Assembly (NCBI GenBank): GCA_942493335.1
Contig: OW818693.1
Coordinates: 2,170,001-2,234,000, forward strand
From: JAEWSN01 sp942493335
Lineage (GTDB): Bacteria > Bacillota > Clostridia > DSM-8532
Direction: 5' to 3'
Length of the DNA: 64,000 bases
The notes under the pieces were generated by a model. It was not told the DNA's origin. It was given only the letters and a program-made list of their open reading frames with translations, and did not search any database. Position 1 is the first letter of the stretch. Each line of letters begins with the position of its first letter. The position numbers were made by a program, and so were the translations under genes. Shown here piece by piece: positions 34,077 through 42,622 of the stretch.

Positions 34077-35174
34077 ATGCATTTCGACATGCCCCGCTAT
34101 GCAGCGCCCGATTTTCAACTCGAACCCTTTGCAAACGCGCCGACCGCACACCTTGTTGCCGTTGAGGTTGCCGGCGTCGCACCGGACGGGTTCCACGCAA
34201 ATACCATTTTCCCCGAATACTTCAAAATCGATGGAGCCTGGCATCTTGCGGTGGAAAGCCGCATGGATTGCGTCACTGTGGCCGTTCCGGACCCTGCTTC
34301 CGGTTGGAGGCTGGAAGTGACGGAGTTCCGCCGTCTGCACCTCGGCGACCTCGTGGTGGTCGGCCGTACCGAAGATGCCTCCGAAGGGATCTTCGTGCAT
34401 GTGGATGGCTTTCGCGGAGAAAGCGCCGGCGCCGACGTATTTGCCTTCCGCACGGGCCGATCCCGCGAAACGTCCTATTCCCGCGATTATGACCGCCTGT
34501 ACGAACTGCTGCGTCATGAAAAGGATCAGGGGCACGTGGTATGGGTCCTCGGTCCCGCGACGGTATTCGATTCGGATTCGCGGAATGCTTTCGTATCCCT
34601 TATCAACAAGGGATACGTCCATGCGGTTTTCGGCGGAAATGCCCTTGCCACACATGACATGGAAGGGTCCTTCTTCCGCACGGCACTCGGGCAGGATATC
34701 TATACACAGATGTCCCAGCCGAATGGTCACTACAACCACCTCGATGTCATCAACGCCGCACGGCGGGCCGGATCACTTGCCGCATTGCAAAAAACCGGGC
34801 GAATCGCCGGGGGTGTGGTTGACGCCTGCCTGACCAAAAACATCCCGCTTGTTCTGGCCGGATCCATCCGGGACGACGGGCCGCTCCCGGGAGTCATCGG
34901 AGATGTCTATGCCGCGCAGGACGCCATGCGCGCGGAAGTACGGAAAGCGACCACCGTGCTCGGGCTGGCCACACAGCTGCATTCCATCGCAACGGGCAAC
35001 ATGACGCCCTCCTACCGGATGGTGGACGGCCAGCTCCGCCCCGTCTACATCTACAGCGTTGATGTCTCCGAATTCGCCGTCAACAAGCTCCGGGACCGAG
35101 GCACACTGGAGGTGACGAGCATCGTCACCAATATCCAGGACTTTTTGGTGAACCTGGAACGCAATTTGCCGTAA
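34077..35174 (+). CDS. LOR/SDH-domain protein, predicted ornithine cyclodeaminase (TIGR00300-type)
   Basis: 365 residues. KGYVHAVFGGNALATHDME, NGHYNHLDVINAARRAGS, KNIPLVLAGSIRDDGPLPG and RKATTVLGLATQLHSIATGNMTPSY are the conserved core of the LOR/SDH bifunctional-enzyme conserved region (TIGR00300). In archaea members of this family act as ornithine cyclodeaminases, and the same domain is the C-terminal part of cyanobacterial arginine dihydrolase proteins. It lacks that N-terminal dihydrolase domain. Divergence from arginase supports ornithine as substrate, giving proline and ammonia (inference). GAGGGAGGA precedes the ATG. A strong hairpin follows the stop. Confidence 0.8.
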   Translation: MHFDMPRYAAPDFQLEPFANAPTAHLVAVEVAGVAPDGFHANTIFPEYFKIDGAWHLAVESRMDCVTVAVPDPASGWRLEVTEFRRLHLGDLVVVGRTEDASEGIFVHVDGFRGESAGADVFAFRTGRSRETSYSRDYDRLYELLRHEKDQGHVVWVLGPATVFDSDSRNAFVSLINKGYVHAVFGGNALATHDMEGSFFRTALGQDIYTQMSQPNGHYNHLDVINAARRAGSLAALQKTGRIAGGVVDACLTKNIPLVLAGSIRDDGPLPGVIGDVYAAQDAMRAEVRKATTVLGLATQLHSIATGNMTPSYRMVDGQLRPVYIYSVDVSEFAVNKLRDRGTLEVTSIVTNIQDFLVNLERNLP

Positions 35175-35197
35175 GTCCGAGATCCCGTGATTGTGAA

Positions 35198-35238
35198 AAG
35201 GCCGCCCGAATCCGTGTCATACGGATCCGGGCGGCCTT
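35198..35238. terminator. Strong hairpin after the cyclodeaminase gene
   Basis: AAGGCCGCCCGAATCCG pairs with CGGATCCGGGCGGCCTT with one mismatch region and a short loop. The arms end in AA/TT, so it can work in both directions between the convergent genes ending at 35174 and 35323. Confidence 0.8.
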
Positions 35239-35322
35239 CATCCTGTTTTGCTGTCTTCTCCGGCGCTTGTCCATTCCCATCAGGAAATCATTGTTTGCGG
35301 CAAACAATGACCGGAGCCGTTC

Positions 35323-35793
35323 TCATACGTTGGTTGCAAACCCGCCGCGTTTCTGGTCTGCAAGCTTTTTCTGCAATTCGGCGCGTGAGATGGGTGTGAT
35401 GGAGATGCCATCGACCACTTCATTGGGTTTTTCATCGTCCGACCAGCCGCGTTGGCGGCGCATGTTCCCCTCAAGGCCGTCCAGGAGGTCCCGGTCAGGC
35501 TTCTCGGCATTGCGCCGTTCCAATTCGCCATGGGTCCCGGCATTGAATTTCCCGATGTTGGCCTGTCGGGCAGTGATCTCCGGCTGCGTTGCCGCCCCTT
35601 GAGGAGGTACCGGCGTTGCCGCGGGAGATGTTGACGATGGGGTGGGGGCGGCAGGCCGGTTGGTCTGAAACCCTGCGCTGTTGGCCGAAGCCGGCTTCCC
35701 CTCGGTTCGGATGCTCGGGTACCGGCTCTCGACCCGTGACTTGGTGTCCTTCTTTTCCGGGATGCCCTTTGCGTACGGATTAAAAGTCTTCAT
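35323..35793 (-). CDS. Hypothetical Pro/Ala/Thr-rich protein
   Basis: 156 residues, no signal peptide or membrane helix. The N-terminus MKTFNPYAKGIPEKKDTKSR is basic. Residues about 40-75 are low-complexity (RPAAPTPSSTSPAATPVPPQ). The C-terminal part (FNAGTHGELERRNAEKPDRDLLDGLEG and ISITPISRAELQKKLADQ, in pieces) looks helical. I do not recognise it. GAGGTGCGC before ATG 35793 supports the start. Codon use in the C-terminal half looks like its neighbours, which favours a real gene, but it could be a lineage-specific protein of unknown role. Confidence 0.5.
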   Translation of the reverse strand: MKTFNPYAKGIPEKKDTKSRVESRYPSIRTEGKPASANSAGFQTNRPAAPTPSSTSPAATPVPPQGAATQPEITARQANIGKFNAGTHGELERRNAEKPDRDLLDGLEGNMRRQRGWSDDEKPNEVVDGISITPISRAELQKKLADQKRGGFATNV

Positions 35794-35980
35794 GCGCACC
35801 TCGCGCCCGTTCTCCACCCATGCACCCACCGCGAAAACGGGGATCCGCGACAGATCGGTTACGTGTCTTTTCCATCCTGCAAAACAGTCGCCGAAAGAGA
35901 AAAATCCTCTCTGCAGGATCACCCGATGCATCGCATGGACGCATCTGCAATTACACTTTATCCCATGGGGGATGGATCCG

Positions 35981-37087
35981 TCAACGTGCGGCACGCTCCC
36001 GAACCAACCGGGTCACCTGCCTGAACTTGTCCATGGTCACCCCGGGCGGACAACTATCGCTGTTCGCGAGAATCCAGTTCTTGCATCCCATCCGGTCAAG
36101 GAGCTGCCCGACATATGCATCGAGCTCAACTTCCGTGCTCTGGAGAAACACGGTCGGTTCGATGCCTCCGATGAGCCCCACCCGTTCGGGCAACATGGTT
36201 CTAGCCTCCCAGAGCTCTACATTCCCGGTTGGCGGCGGGGAGATCGATTCGATCCAGTCGATCCCCGTCTCCGCCATCAGGGGCAGCAATCCTCGCAGGT
36301 GCCCGCAGGCATGATGGATCAGCCGCTTTCCCTGCGAATGGATCAACGAGGCCCATTGCGTCAGTTCCGGGGCGGTATGGCGGGAAAACCAGTCCGGCGT
36401 AATGTTTGTGGTGGAACTGTCTTCCCAGAAAATGAATGCCTCCGCCTCGGACTGGACGGAAATCCGGACGGTCTCCGCCGCGCGTTCCCGCATCACGGAC
36501 AGACATTCCTCCACCGGCTCCGGATCATCCGCCAGCATGTAAGTCAGCTCTTCCGTGCCCACCCAATGCTCCACCAGGGATTGGAAGGAGGATTTCATGT
36601 AGGTTCCGAGGATGGGCACAATCAGACCGTCCTCCCCCAGCCGTAGGCGTGCTTCGATATAGTCTTCGGATGCATCCGAGATGACCATCCGTTCATTGAT
36701 CCACTGCAGGATCTTCAGGTCTTCCACCGTCTTGACAGGATGCTCGGTGAGGAACCAAGTGTTCCCGACCGGCACGTATGTGTTCAAAGAAGTCAGGGCG
36801 CCGACCGGCGTATGAAGGGTGGTCCTCCGTGTCCGTCCCGAGGTGCTTTCCGTGACTTCTGTTCCCGGCATCCCGATGCGATACAGCTGTGCGGCGCCGC
36901 GGAGCAGGGGATCCGCCCCGATGTCCTTGAGAAAGGCACAATCACCCTTCTCCCGGAAAGCTTCGGGCTGGACATCCCACCAGTACGCGAGAAAGGGGGA
37001 CCAGGGAAGCCGATCTGTTTCCTGACCGGACAATGCAGCTAAAAGGCGTTCGCGGGATGACATTTCCCGCATGGATGAATCTTTCAT
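35981..37087 (-). CDS. Uroporphyrinogen decarboxylase-like (MtaA/CmuA-type) protein
   Basis: 368 residues. SSRERLLAALSGQETDRLPW at the N-terminus is typical of the UroD/MtaA superfamily, and the C-terminal half has the usual barrel segments (HACGHLRGLLPLMAETGIDWIES, VGLIGGIEP, ILANSDSCPPGVTMDKF). Many such stand-alone proteins are methyltransferases for corrinoid proteins or demethylases and not haem enzymes; the UroD Arg/Asp signature is not fully visible. AAGGAGGC precedes ATG 37087. It is divergent from an AraC-type regulator, the likely controller. Confidence 0.8.
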   Translation of the reverse strand: MKDSSMREMSSRERLLAALSGQETDRLPWSPFLAYWWDVQPEAFREKGDCAFLKDIGADPLLRGAAQLYRIGMPGTEVTESTSGRTRRTTLHTPVGALTSLNTYVPVGNTWFLTEHPVKTVEDLKILQWINERMVISDASEDYIEARLRLGEDGLIVPILGTYMKSSFQSLVEHWVGTEELTYMLADDPEPVEECLSVMRERAAETVRISVQSEAEAFIFWEDSSTTNITPDWFSRHTAPELTQWASLIHSQGKRLIHHACGHLRGLLPLMAETGIDWIESISPPPTGNVELWEARTMLPERVGLIGGIEPTVFLQSTEVELDAYVGQLLDRMGCKNWILANSDSCPPGVTMDKFRQVTRLVRERAAR

Positions 37088-37147
37088 GACTGCCTCCTTC
37101 ATGGGCCCGGCAAGCCTGTTTCCGGAGTGTGGAATCGCACTTGCCGG

Positions 37148-37176
37148 TTATGCACCGGAACCATGCATAGTATAAT
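37148..37176 (+). promoter_or_regulatory. Promoter of the cupin-AraC regulator
   Basis: A perfect -10 box TATAAT at 37171-37176, about 50 bases before the start codon; the -35 box (TTATGC, 37148-37153) is weak. Confidence 0.45.
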
Positions 37177-37225
37177 GGACCTTGCTCCAATTCCCCATGA
37201 AGGAAGAGAAAGGATCCTGCACAAA

Positions 37226-38167
37226 ATGAAACAAGGACTGGAGATTCTGATGATGCCGATCGATCCCGTGCCCGACGTGCGCCATTTGGGTCTTGGGATT
37301 TGTGATCCGACCTGGACCCTTCCCATCCGCGTCATCCATGAATACGAGTGGGTGGTGATGGTGCAGGGAAAGGCCATCTTCCACTTGGACGAAAAGGAAT
37401 ACCCCGTCGTACAGGGGGATGCGCTGCTCATCCCGCCGGGCGTGCCCCATCGGGCTGTCGTAGCCGATCCGGCCGGATGCCGGTTCTATTTCGTCCATTT
37501 CATCCCTTCCATCGAACCGGGGATGCTGACGCACCCAGCCTTCACGGAACGCATGGTGGAGCGGAAAGCAAGACTGCGGAAGGATTTGGCGGAAGCACCG
37601 TTCTTCTCCCTTCCACAGACGAGGCTCAGGGAAGTGCCATTACTGACCCATTTCCCCCTGAATCACCAGTTGGATGGAACATGCACGCGTTTCGAACACG
37701 CGTTGGAAGAACGCAACCATTATGCGGTGGACAGTCAAATCCACATCGGCTTGTTGGTCGCGCACATGCTCGCCTCCGCTTCCCGCGTCGTGATGGACGA
37801 ATGGGGAAGGGCGCCGTTGTCGGAGGATGGTGTCATGAATCGAACGCTCCAGGACGCGCTGGAAATCCTGCATGCCGGATATGGCAAACCTATCAGCATC
37901 CGGGAGTTGGCCACAAGACTGGGGGTATCCGGACAATATCTCGGGCGGCTCTTCATGCGCCGTCTGGGCTGCTCTCCCCTGCAATACGTGAATCGCCTGC
38001 GTTTGGACAGGGCAAAGGCCCTGATGCGGGAAACGCGACTTCCCTTGCAGGAAGTCGCGTGGGCCAGCGGCTTCGAGAACGCCTTCTATTTTTCCCGCCT
38101 GTTTCACAAGCTGGAAGGGGAGTCACCCAGCCGTTACAGGGAAAGGCTGGCCATCCGGGGCAATTGA
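37226..38167 (+). CDS. AraC-family regulator with cupin sensor
   Basis: 313 residues. An N-terminal cupin (VMVQGKAIFHLDEKEYPVVQGDALLIPPGVPHRA, in pieces) is followed by a C-terminal AraC DNA-binding domain (LATRLGVSGQYLGRLFMRRLGCSPLQYV and VAWASGFENAFYFSRLFHKLEGESPSRYR). This arrangement is common in sugar regulators. ATG 37226 is chosen because the upstream ATG at 37175 lies inside the -10 box. The UroD-like gene is divergent; the MacB-like gene is convergent and ends 10 bases away. Confidence 0.88.
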   Translation: MKQGLEILMMPIDPVPDVRHLGLGICDPTWTLPIRVIHEYEWVVMVQGKAIFHLDEKEYPVVQGDALLIPPGVPHRAVVADPAGCRFYFVHFIPSIEPGMLTHPAFTERMVERKARLRKDLAEAPFFSLPQTRLREVPLLTHFPLNHQLDGTCTRFEHALEERNHYAVDSQIHIGLLVAHMLASASRVVMDEWGRAPLSEDGVMNRTLQDALEILHAGYGKPISIRELATRLGVSGQYLGRLFMRRLGCSPLQYVNRLRLDRAKALMRETRLPLQEVAWASGFENAFYFSRLFHKLEGESPSRYRERLAIRGN

Positions 38168-38176
38168 GTCTTGAGG

Positions 38177-39394
38177 CTACTCGTACCGCAATGATTCGAT
38201 CGGATCCAGGTCCGCCGCCTTTTTCGCAGGGTATACGCCGAAGATCAGACCCAGCAGAACGGAGCCGAGGAATGCCATCGCCATGACACCGATGTTCACG
38301 ACCGGTGGAATCTTGATGATGCTTGCAATCACGGAACCTGCGATCAATCCCAGCAGGATGCCCACCAGGCCTGACAGTCCCGTCATGATGATGGACTCGG
38401 TGATGAACTGCAGCAGGATGTCGCGTTTCTGCGCGCCAAGCGCCTTTCGGATGCCGATTTCACGGATGCGCTCCGTCACCGAAACCAGAAGGATGTTCAC
38501 GATGCCGATGCCGCCGACCAGCAGCGTAATGATGGCCACCACAAGCAGCACGGCTGAAATGACGTTGGTGACGCTTGAGAATATCTTCTGCTGATCCGCC
38601 GAGTTGCTGGCGGAATACAGCCCGGTCTGCCCGCGCTTCATTTCAAGCGCCTTGATGATCCGATCGGAAATGGATTTCAGGTTTTCCTTGTCGACGACGG
38701 AGACGCTGATGTTCTCCAGCCGGTTCGTGCTGCCACCCGGCTCCATCATCTGGACCGTGGTGATGGGCATGTAGACGAAGGTCGGAAAATCCTCGTTGTC
38801 CATCATCCCGGAAAAAACACTGTCCTCCACCTTTGTCACGCCGATGATGCGGAAATTCACCTTTTCGCCGGAGTAACTCCGGTAGGAGACGGTTTTCCCG
38901 ATGGGATCCGTGTTCTTGAAATAACGCCGCGTAAAGCTCTCGTCCACAATGATGACATTGGACCGGGCTGAAACGTCCATGTCATTCACGAATCGACCCT
39001 GGGCCATTTCGATCGGAGAAAAGCTCTTGTATTGGGAAGAGACGGCCATCACAATGGCATCCCGTGTTTTTGAGCCGATACGGAGGCTGCCGGAACGCTG
39101 GATGCTGGTTGCAATGTTCTTGATCTCCGGCGCCACCTTGCGGATGGTCGACATGTCATCGAGCGTGAGGATCTGGTCGTCCCGGACCTCGCGGACCTTG
39201 TAGCCGACGGAGATGATGTTGGCGCCGACCTTCTCGAATTCATTGTCGATATAGCCCTGTGTGGCGTTTCCGATCGCAACGATCGTGATCACGGAAAAAA
39301 CGCCCATGACAATGCCGAGCATGGTGAGGATGGAACGGAGCTTGTTGGCGCGAAGGCTCTCGATGGCCTGCCGAAGGCTCTCGGTAAAACTCAT
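38177..39394 (-). CDS. MacB-like ABC permease
   Basis: 405 residues. One membrane helix near the N-terminus (LRSILTMLGIVMGVFSVITIVA), a long extracellular domain (about 65-285), then three C-terminal helices (AVLLVVAIITLLVGGIGIVNILLV, and two more). This FtsX/MacB layout with the SVTERIREIGIRKALGA motif marks a mechanotransmission permease. It probably exports antimicrobial peptides or lipids with the adaptor and ATPase encoded upstream. Start at 39394 follows CGAGGAC. It is last in a four-gene operon (ATPase, Yip1, adaptor, permease). Confidence 0.93.
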   Translation of the reverse strand: MSFTESLRQAIESLRANKLRSILTMLGIVMGVFSVITIVAIGNATQGYIDNEFEKVGANIISVGYKVREVRDDQILTLDDMSTIRKVAPEIKNIATSIQRSGSLRIGSKTRDAIVMAVSSQYKSFSPIEMAQGRFVNDMDVSARSNVIIVDESFTRRYFKNTDPIGKTVSYRSYSGEKVNFRIIGVTKVEDSVFSGMMDNEDFPTFVYMPITTVQMMEPGGSTNRLENISVSVVDKENLKSISDRIIKALEMKRGQTGLYSASNSADQQKIFSSVTNVISAVLLVVAIITLLVGGIGIVNILLVSVTERIREIGIRKALGAQKRDILLQFITESIIMTGLSGLVGILLGLIAGSVIASIIKIPPVVNIGVMAMAFLGSVLLGLIFGVYPAKKAADLDPIESLRYE

Positions 39395-39422
39395 GGCTTT
39401 GTCCTCGATTCTGCCGTCCGGC

Positions 39423-40820
39423 TTACTTGGATGCCTCGGTTGCGGATGCGGACGGGGATACGGACGCGGATGCGGATGCGGATGCGGAGGTCGCAGGCGT
39501 TTCAACCTTCACCTTCAACCCGTCCCGGAAGGTGGGTTGTGGATCGAGAATGATCCGATCCCCGATTTTCAGCCCGTCGGTCACTTCCACCGCGGTTTCG
39601 GAGAAGATGCCGAGTTTGATGAAGACCTGCTTCATGGTCTTTGCAGGTTCCTCCACCATGAACACATATTTGTTGCCATCCTTGTCCTCTGCGATGGCTT
39701 CCAGCGGAACGACCGGCACGCCGGCCTTTTCTTCCGTGAACAGGACGCAGGTGGTGCTGAGACCGGGACGCAGAACCGGAATGGTCTTTGTGATGACCAC
39801 CATGACTTCAACCACATTGTCCCCGGTTGTGCCGGCTGGCTTGAATGCATTTGCGCCAACCGATGCGACTTCGCCGACAACGCCCTCTTCACGCTCGAAG
39901 GCATCTCCGTAAAGCTCGACATTCTGACCGGCCGCAACCTTGCGGATGTCATACTCCTTCACATTGGCACGAACACGCAATTTGCCCGTATCGGACACAG
40001 TGTAGAGGGACTGTGCGGCGCCGCCGGCAAAAACGCCATTCTTCAGTACGGATTCGGAGAGAATGCCGTCCATCGGAGCAGTCATGGCCGCTTTGGCCTG
40101 CTCCAGTTTCTTCACCGACTCGGAGAGGGATTTCTCCGTTGCCGCCAGGTTCAACTCCTGGATCTGGATATCGATGTCCGAACTGCCGGAATTGGCATTG
40201 TTGCCCTTCCGGGTCTCTTCCAGATTCGCCTGGGCGGAATTCAGGTTCGCTTTTGCATTTTCATAGGCGGACTGGCTGTCCTTCCAGGTCCTTTCGGACC
40301 GGTCCAGCTCCGACTTTGAGATCGAATCCGCAGCAAAGAGCTGCTTGTTCAGCAGATAATCCCGCTCCGCATTTTTCATGGCGGTTTCCGCGGATTTGAC
40401 GGAATTTGCCGCCACCGTCCGGGATGCCTCCACGGATGCCGTACCCTTCGGATCCTGAAGCAACCGCAGCTTCTTGAGGGTCAGCACCTGTGTGGCGCGG
40501 CTGTTGTCAAGCCGGTCCACTTCGGACTGCAGGGTGTCCAGGTTGAAGACAGCAATCTGATCGCCCTTCTTCACAGGACTGTTCTTTTCGATCAGAACCT
40601 TTTCCACGCGAACCGGCGTTTCGATGTAGACATCCTGCTTGTTCACTTCCTCGATCATCCCGCTGGCGGTGATGGAAGATGTGACCTTGTCAGCCTTCAC
40701 TTCCACAACTTTCGCGGTCACCAGTTTTCCATTCTTGCCGGCTCCATTGGCGACCCCGGCATAGATGAATATTGCGATGAGCGCCACAACGCCGATCCCT
40801 ATGAAAATCTTCTTTCTCAT
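39423..40820 (-). CDS. HlyD/MacA-type membrane-fusion adaptor
   Basis: 465 residues. An N-terminal membrane anchor (KIFIGIGVVALIAIFIYAGVA), a lipoyl/beta-barrel part (MIEEVNKQDVYIETPVRVEKVLIEKN), a coiled-coil hairpin of about 140 residues (TLKKLRLLQD through LESVKKLEQAK) and a C-terminal beta domain. In a one-membrane organism it would lie on the outer face and feed the MacB-like permease. The C-terminus ends in an Ala/Ser repeat (SASASASASVSPSASATEAS) encoded by degenerate hexamers GGATGC. Start at 40820 (MRKKIF). Confidence 0.9.
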   Translation of the reverse strand: MRKKIFIGIGVVALIAIFIYAGVANGAGKNGKLVTAKVVEVKADKVTSSITASGMIEEVNKQDVYIETPVRVEKVLIEKNSPVKKGDQIAVFNLDTLQSEVDRLDNSRATQVLTLKKLRLLQDPKGTASVEASRTVAANSVKSAETAMKNAERDYLLNKQLFAADSISKSELDRSERTWKDSQSAYENAKANLNSAQANLEETRKGNNANSGSSDIDIQIQELNLAATEKSLSESVKKLEQAKAAMTAPMDGILSESVLKNGVFAGGAAQSLYTVSDTGKLRVRANVKEYDIRKVAAGQNVELYGDAFEREEGVVGEVASVGANAFKPAGTTGDNVVEVMVVITKTIPVLRPGLSTTCVLFTEEKAGVPVVPLEAIAEDKDGNKYVFMVEEPAKTMKQVFIKLGIFSETAVEVTDGLKIGDRIILDPQPTFRDGLKVKVETPATSASASASASVSPSASATEASK

Positions 40821-40890
40821 CCCGTCACACTCCTGATGTCATGTATTGCGTCAATGGACGCCTTGATCCGGCAGGCTCGGAAACGGATCA

Positions 40891-41679
40891 TCATCCTGCG
40901 ATTCCCGTCATTGCCGCGCTGATTTGCATCGAAATGCCTGCAAACAATACTTCCACAATAAACAGGGCGATGACGATGCCATATGCCTTCTTCCGATCCA
41001 GTTTTGCAATGATCGAAATGGCGATGCCGAGGACGGCGACCGTCAGGATGGAGAACACGTCCAGACTGGTAGCCACGCCGCTCAGGAAACCGGATTGCAG
41101 ATTCGGCAGCAGGGCGGCAAGGCTGGTGAGACTTGTCTGGCTGAAGGTCCCATTGAAAATGGACATCATCGCGCCGATCAATCCGGCAATCAGGGCAAAA
41201 ACATGGGTATAGCCGGTCACGGAAAGGATGTGCTTGTACCGGCAATCTCCGCCGAACGCCTTGACGATCCCGAACAGGATGAGGCCGCCAAGCAGCCACA
41301 TGACGAGGATGACGACCGGCCCGCCGGCCAGCCCGCCAATTGCAGAGATGTTGGCAAGGGACTGAAGCTGGTCGGCCGTCTGCCCCTGCATCTGCGGATT
41401 CGCGGCCAATGTTGAAACCAGCATGTCCTTGTAGCCCTGGAAGTTCACAAGCATGGGCAGGACCGGGGTCAGGATGATCAGCAGGATCGGCAGCAGCACG
41501 TCGGGCTTCCATGCGATGGCGGCTGCGGCTTTCGAAGGGGCGAAGATGATGTTCGCCAGCTTGGCGAAGGGATTCATTGCGGGACCGGTCTGAACCGCAC
41601 CCGTCGTGTCGTACCCGGGATCTCCCGCATTGCTGTTCGAATAGGGATTGGGCAGATCCGGCTGATTGTTGTTGCTCAT
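40891..41679 (-). CDS. Yip1-domain membrane protein
   Basis: 262 residues. A polar N-terminus (MSNNNQPDLPNPYSNSNAGD) is followed by five membrane helices (LLPILLIILTPVLPMLVN, GPVVILVMWLLGGLILFGIV, THVFALIAGLIGAMMSIF, FSILTVAVLGIAISII, AYGIVIALFIVEVLFAGI), matching the Yip1 family. Function in bacteria is unknown; Yip1 proteins often accompany ABC efflux systems. It sits between the ATPase and adaptor genes of the efflux operon, with 62 and 70 base gaps. GAAGGAC precedes ATG 41679. Confidence 0.85.
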   Translation of the reverse strand: MSNNNQPDLPNPYSNSNAGDPGYDTTGAVQTGPAMNPFAKLANIIFAPSKAAAAIAWKPDVLLPILLIILTPVLPMLVNFQGYKDMLVSTLAANPQMQGQTADQLQSLANISAIGGLAGGPVVILVMWLLGGLILFGIVKAFGGDCRYKHILSVTGYTHVFALIAGLIGAMMSIFNGTFSQTSLTSLAALLPNLQSGFLSGVATSLDVFSILTVAVLGIAISIIAKLDRKKAYGIVIALFIVEVLFAGISMQISAAMTGIAG

Positions 41680-41741
41680 GGTGTCCTTCCTCCGTCTTTC
41701 ATCAAAGTGAAATGGCCTGTTCCTGCATGATCCGGGCATTC

Positions 41742-42485
41742 TTACGAAATGGCCTGTTCCTGCATCTTTCCGAGCATTTCCACCGCATCGATGGGCTTCT
41801 CCACTTGAATGTCCTTCACCAGACGGCCATCCTTGAAACTGACGACCCGTTTGGTATGGAGTGCGATGTCCTCTTCATGGGTAACAAGGACAATGGTAGC
41901 CCCCTCCTTGTTGAGGGTCTGGAAAACCGTCATGATCTCTTCGCCCGAGTAGCTGTCCAGATTACCGGTCGGTTCATCCGCAAGCACGATGGCGGGATTG
42001 TTGACCAGTGCACGGGCGATGGCGACGCGTTGGCGCTGCCCGCCGGACAACTCATTCGGCTTGTGATGCATGCGGTCCGTCAGGCCGACGCGTTCCAGAG
42101 CGGATTCCGCCGCCTTCTTCCGTTCCTTTGGCGAGAGTCCTGCATAGATCATCGGGAGCTCCACATTGTTCAATGCCGACATCTTCGGAAGAAGATTGAA
42201 CGACTGGAAGACGAACCCGATTTTCAGATTTCTCACCTTGGCCAGTTCGGATTCCGTCAGCGAGCTGATGTTCACGTCATCCAGCTGATAGGAGCCGGAG
42301 GTGGAACGGTCAAGACATCCGATGAGGTTCATCAGGGTGGATTTTCCCGAACCTGAAGGACCCATCACCGAGACGAATTCACCCTTCTCGATGGCGAAAT
42401 TGACGTTCTTCAGCGCATCCACCCGTACGCTTCCATTCTGATAAGTCTTTCCCAGATCCTCGATACGAATGATCATCGATGTCAT
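41742..42485 (-). CDS. MacB/LolD-type ABC ATPase
   Basis: 247 residues. Walker A GPSGSGKST, Q-loop VFQSFNLLP, signature ELSGGQRQRVAIARALV, Walker B IVLADEPTGNLDS and switch His (LVTHEEDIA) are intact and typical of the LolD/MacB group. It powers the efflux complex with the permease and adaptor encoded downstream. ATG 42485 follows AGGAAAGCGGG; a further ATG four codons in is possible. First gene of the operon. Confidence 0.95.
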   Translation of the reverse strand: MTSMIIRIEDLGKTYQNGSVRVDALKNVNFAIEKGEFVSVMGPSGSGKSTLMNLIGCLDRSTSGSYQLDDVNISSLTESELAKVRNLKIGFVFQSFNLLPKMSALNNVELPMIYAGLSPKERKKAAESALERVGLTDRMHHKPNELSGGQRQRVAIARALVNNPAIVLADEPTGNLDSYSGEEIMTVFQTLNKEGATIVLVTHEEDIALHTKRVVSFKDGRLVKDIQVEKPIDAVEMLGKMQEQAIS

Positions 42486-42622
42486 CCCGCTTTCCTGTGT
42501 GCCTGATGTCATGCGGCCTGCGTTTCCGGAATTATCATAGCATATCACGATGTACGGCGGAACAGGCGTTATGTCTGACATACGCCTGCATGACAAACCA
42601 GTGTTCCCGTTGCTGTTTCAGG

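Noticed and set aside
33936..34739. Upstream in-frame extension of arginase
   Set aside because: It is antisense to the LOR/SDH-type gene; a good ribosome site lies before 33935.
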